A DNA stretch of 64,000 bases from positions 483,303 to 547,302 of the forward strand of contig VUYV01000017.1 of the NCBI GenBank assembly GCA_008711295.1. Direction: 5' to 3'. Below are positions 62,681 to 64,000 of this stretch, one piece after another (the first letter of the stretch is position 1; every line of letters starts with the position of its first letter). Source of the stretch: Anarhynchus alexandrinus (lineage: Eukaryota; Chordata; Aves; Charadriiformes; Charadriidae). The translations under genes were made by a program, and so were the position numbers. Under the pieces are notes generated by a model. It saw nothing but the letters and a program-made list of their open reading frames with translations, was not told where the DNA came from and searched no databases.

Positions 62681-64000
62681 GTAAGTTGTCTCTTCTTCAC
62701 ATACACTCTCTCTTGCTTGTTCTGCATGCTTAGCCTGCCTCTAAATGTTTGTTTTATTTTATTACTACTTTTTGCTCTTAATCTTCTCATCTCAGTTGCT
62801 TGTAATCTTCTACTACATCTCCCATGGCTTTATTTTGTCAGATGAAATGTCTTTATGGTATATTGTAGAGTGTTACCTGTTTCCTATGCTCTACACCTGT
62901 GTTAAGACAAGTTAACACATTTTACTGTTTTGAGGATTGTAGTGTAAATGTCAAGATAAAGTTCAAATAATTCTGTTAGCTGGCTTTTGAAATTTTAAAT
63001 AAAGTTGTCTACGATACAAAGTCTGTGTACCCTCTATTATTGGGGGCACGTGAAGAGGAAGAGAAGAAAGAAACAGCATGCCTAAATAATGTCTTTAGAT
63101 TATCTTTAGGTGTTTCTTCATCTATTCTGAATAGAGAGTTTGTTATGAAATGACTTACATAAAATTTTAAAGATCCTTATGAAGACCTGGAAAAAAAAAG
63201 AAAGCATTATCTTAATTTGAAGTTCATGAAGATGTGTTAATTCAGTTGCCTTTTGCTTTGTTCTTACTCTGCAAATCTTACAGTTAAGAACTCTCCAGAT
63301 ACAAAGCTAAAAGATATTTGGGTAAGAACATGATTGCCAAATATGGTGATAAATGTATAATATATTTAACTTTAAAATAAAGGAAAAAAAGTCCGAAGTT
63401 GATTTTAAACTTCTTATATAAATAATAATATTGCTTTGTAGGTTGCTAGTCTTTCTTGAAATGTATTTTTTCTTTTGGTATTTGTGGATTTGTATTTTGT
63501 ATTTTTGCCACATCGATTAGTTTGTATTCATCTTACCTTTTTTTTCTTTCTCAGCTGTACTAATTATATAAATTCAAATTCCTTTATTGTTTTACAGAAG
63601 AAATTTAAATCTGGTTTGTGGTCTTAATGTAAGAATATTATGATAGAAGCTGTCCCTCAGAAATCAAATTAAAAATCTGTGTTTTAACAGGTTTGGGTTT
63701 TGGTGTTGGATTCTTTCTGTATGGGTCTGGTTATGTCAAAGTCAAAACTAGAATTGTTTTGTGGAAATTTTAAGCAAACTTTTTTTTTCATTAGAAAATG
63801 CCAGAATTGAAAGAGGAAAATCGCATTACAAAAAGTTATACAAAATGTTATACACAAATACTTTTAGATTCCACCTTGGTTGTTTACAAAATAATTGTTT
63901 TGAAGATAAGACAGTATGGAAATTATTTTTTAAATAATAATGGATACTATTAGATAGTATCAAAATTATTATTTAAAAGTAATTTTTAAAGGGACCATAA
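62681..64000 (+). other. RFX3: RFX3 intron after coding exon 4 (continues right)
   Basis: The intron begins with gtaagt and remains open at the window end. It is strongly AT-rich, with no acceptor followed by RFX DNA-binding-domain sequence. The next exon, which should encode the winged helix, is therefore outside the window. Confidence 0.8.

Noticed and set aside
62516..62845. 109-codon + frame around RFX3 coding exon 4
   Set aside because: Only the central 25 codons (62606-62680) are RFX3; the rest is intron read-through in the same frame on both sides of the splice sites.

Overview
The window is bird genomic DNA. It is AT-rich and intron-dominated. It carries many chicken-repeat-1 (CR1) LINE fragments on both strands, several with the (ATTCTATG)n-type 3' tail of avian CR1, and one ERVL-type LTR of a kind I know from bird, especially songbird, genomes. 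The exact species cannot be read from the sequence; a neoavian or passerine bird is an inference.

The one clear host gene is RFX3 on the + strand, which encodes a winged-helix transcription factor of ciliogenesis. Four coding exons are present: the ATG exon (33637-33761), then 40816-40913, 51039-51297 and 62606-62680. All have canonical AG/GT borders and the reading frame is continuous across the junctions (117+98+259+75 nt = 183 codons). They encode the N-terminal part of the protein, with its Gln/Val-rich activation segment, and stop at the border of the RFX DNA-binding domain. The rest of the gene lies to the right of the window. The first 33.6 kb hold no recognisable RFX3 exon and are probably a large 5' intron; the promoter should lie further left.

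The most unusual locus is a GC-rich island at about 12.7-15.7 kb. On the minus strand it holds an open single-exon reading frame (13648-14106, 152 codons) with a complete C3HC4 RING finger of the TOPORS type. It sits antisense in the presumed RFX3 5' intron, next to a CR1 copy that is split by about 390 bp of other sequence.

The rest is intronic sequence with transposon fossils. There is a 2.75 kb CR1 with decayed endonuclease and reverse transcriptase (29228-31985, minus), shorter CR1 pieces at 3.65, 14.9, 19.3, 22.4, 36.0, 41.5 and 59.4 kb, and the ERVL LTR plus an internal remnant at 42.0-43.1 kb. A MIR-like ancient SINE lies at 7.8 kb. A nearly identical 162 bp direct duplication has copies at 24.9 and 25.4 kb. 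Microsatellites and a few perfect or near-perfect hairpins complete the picture. No tRNA, rRNA or CRISPR was seen.
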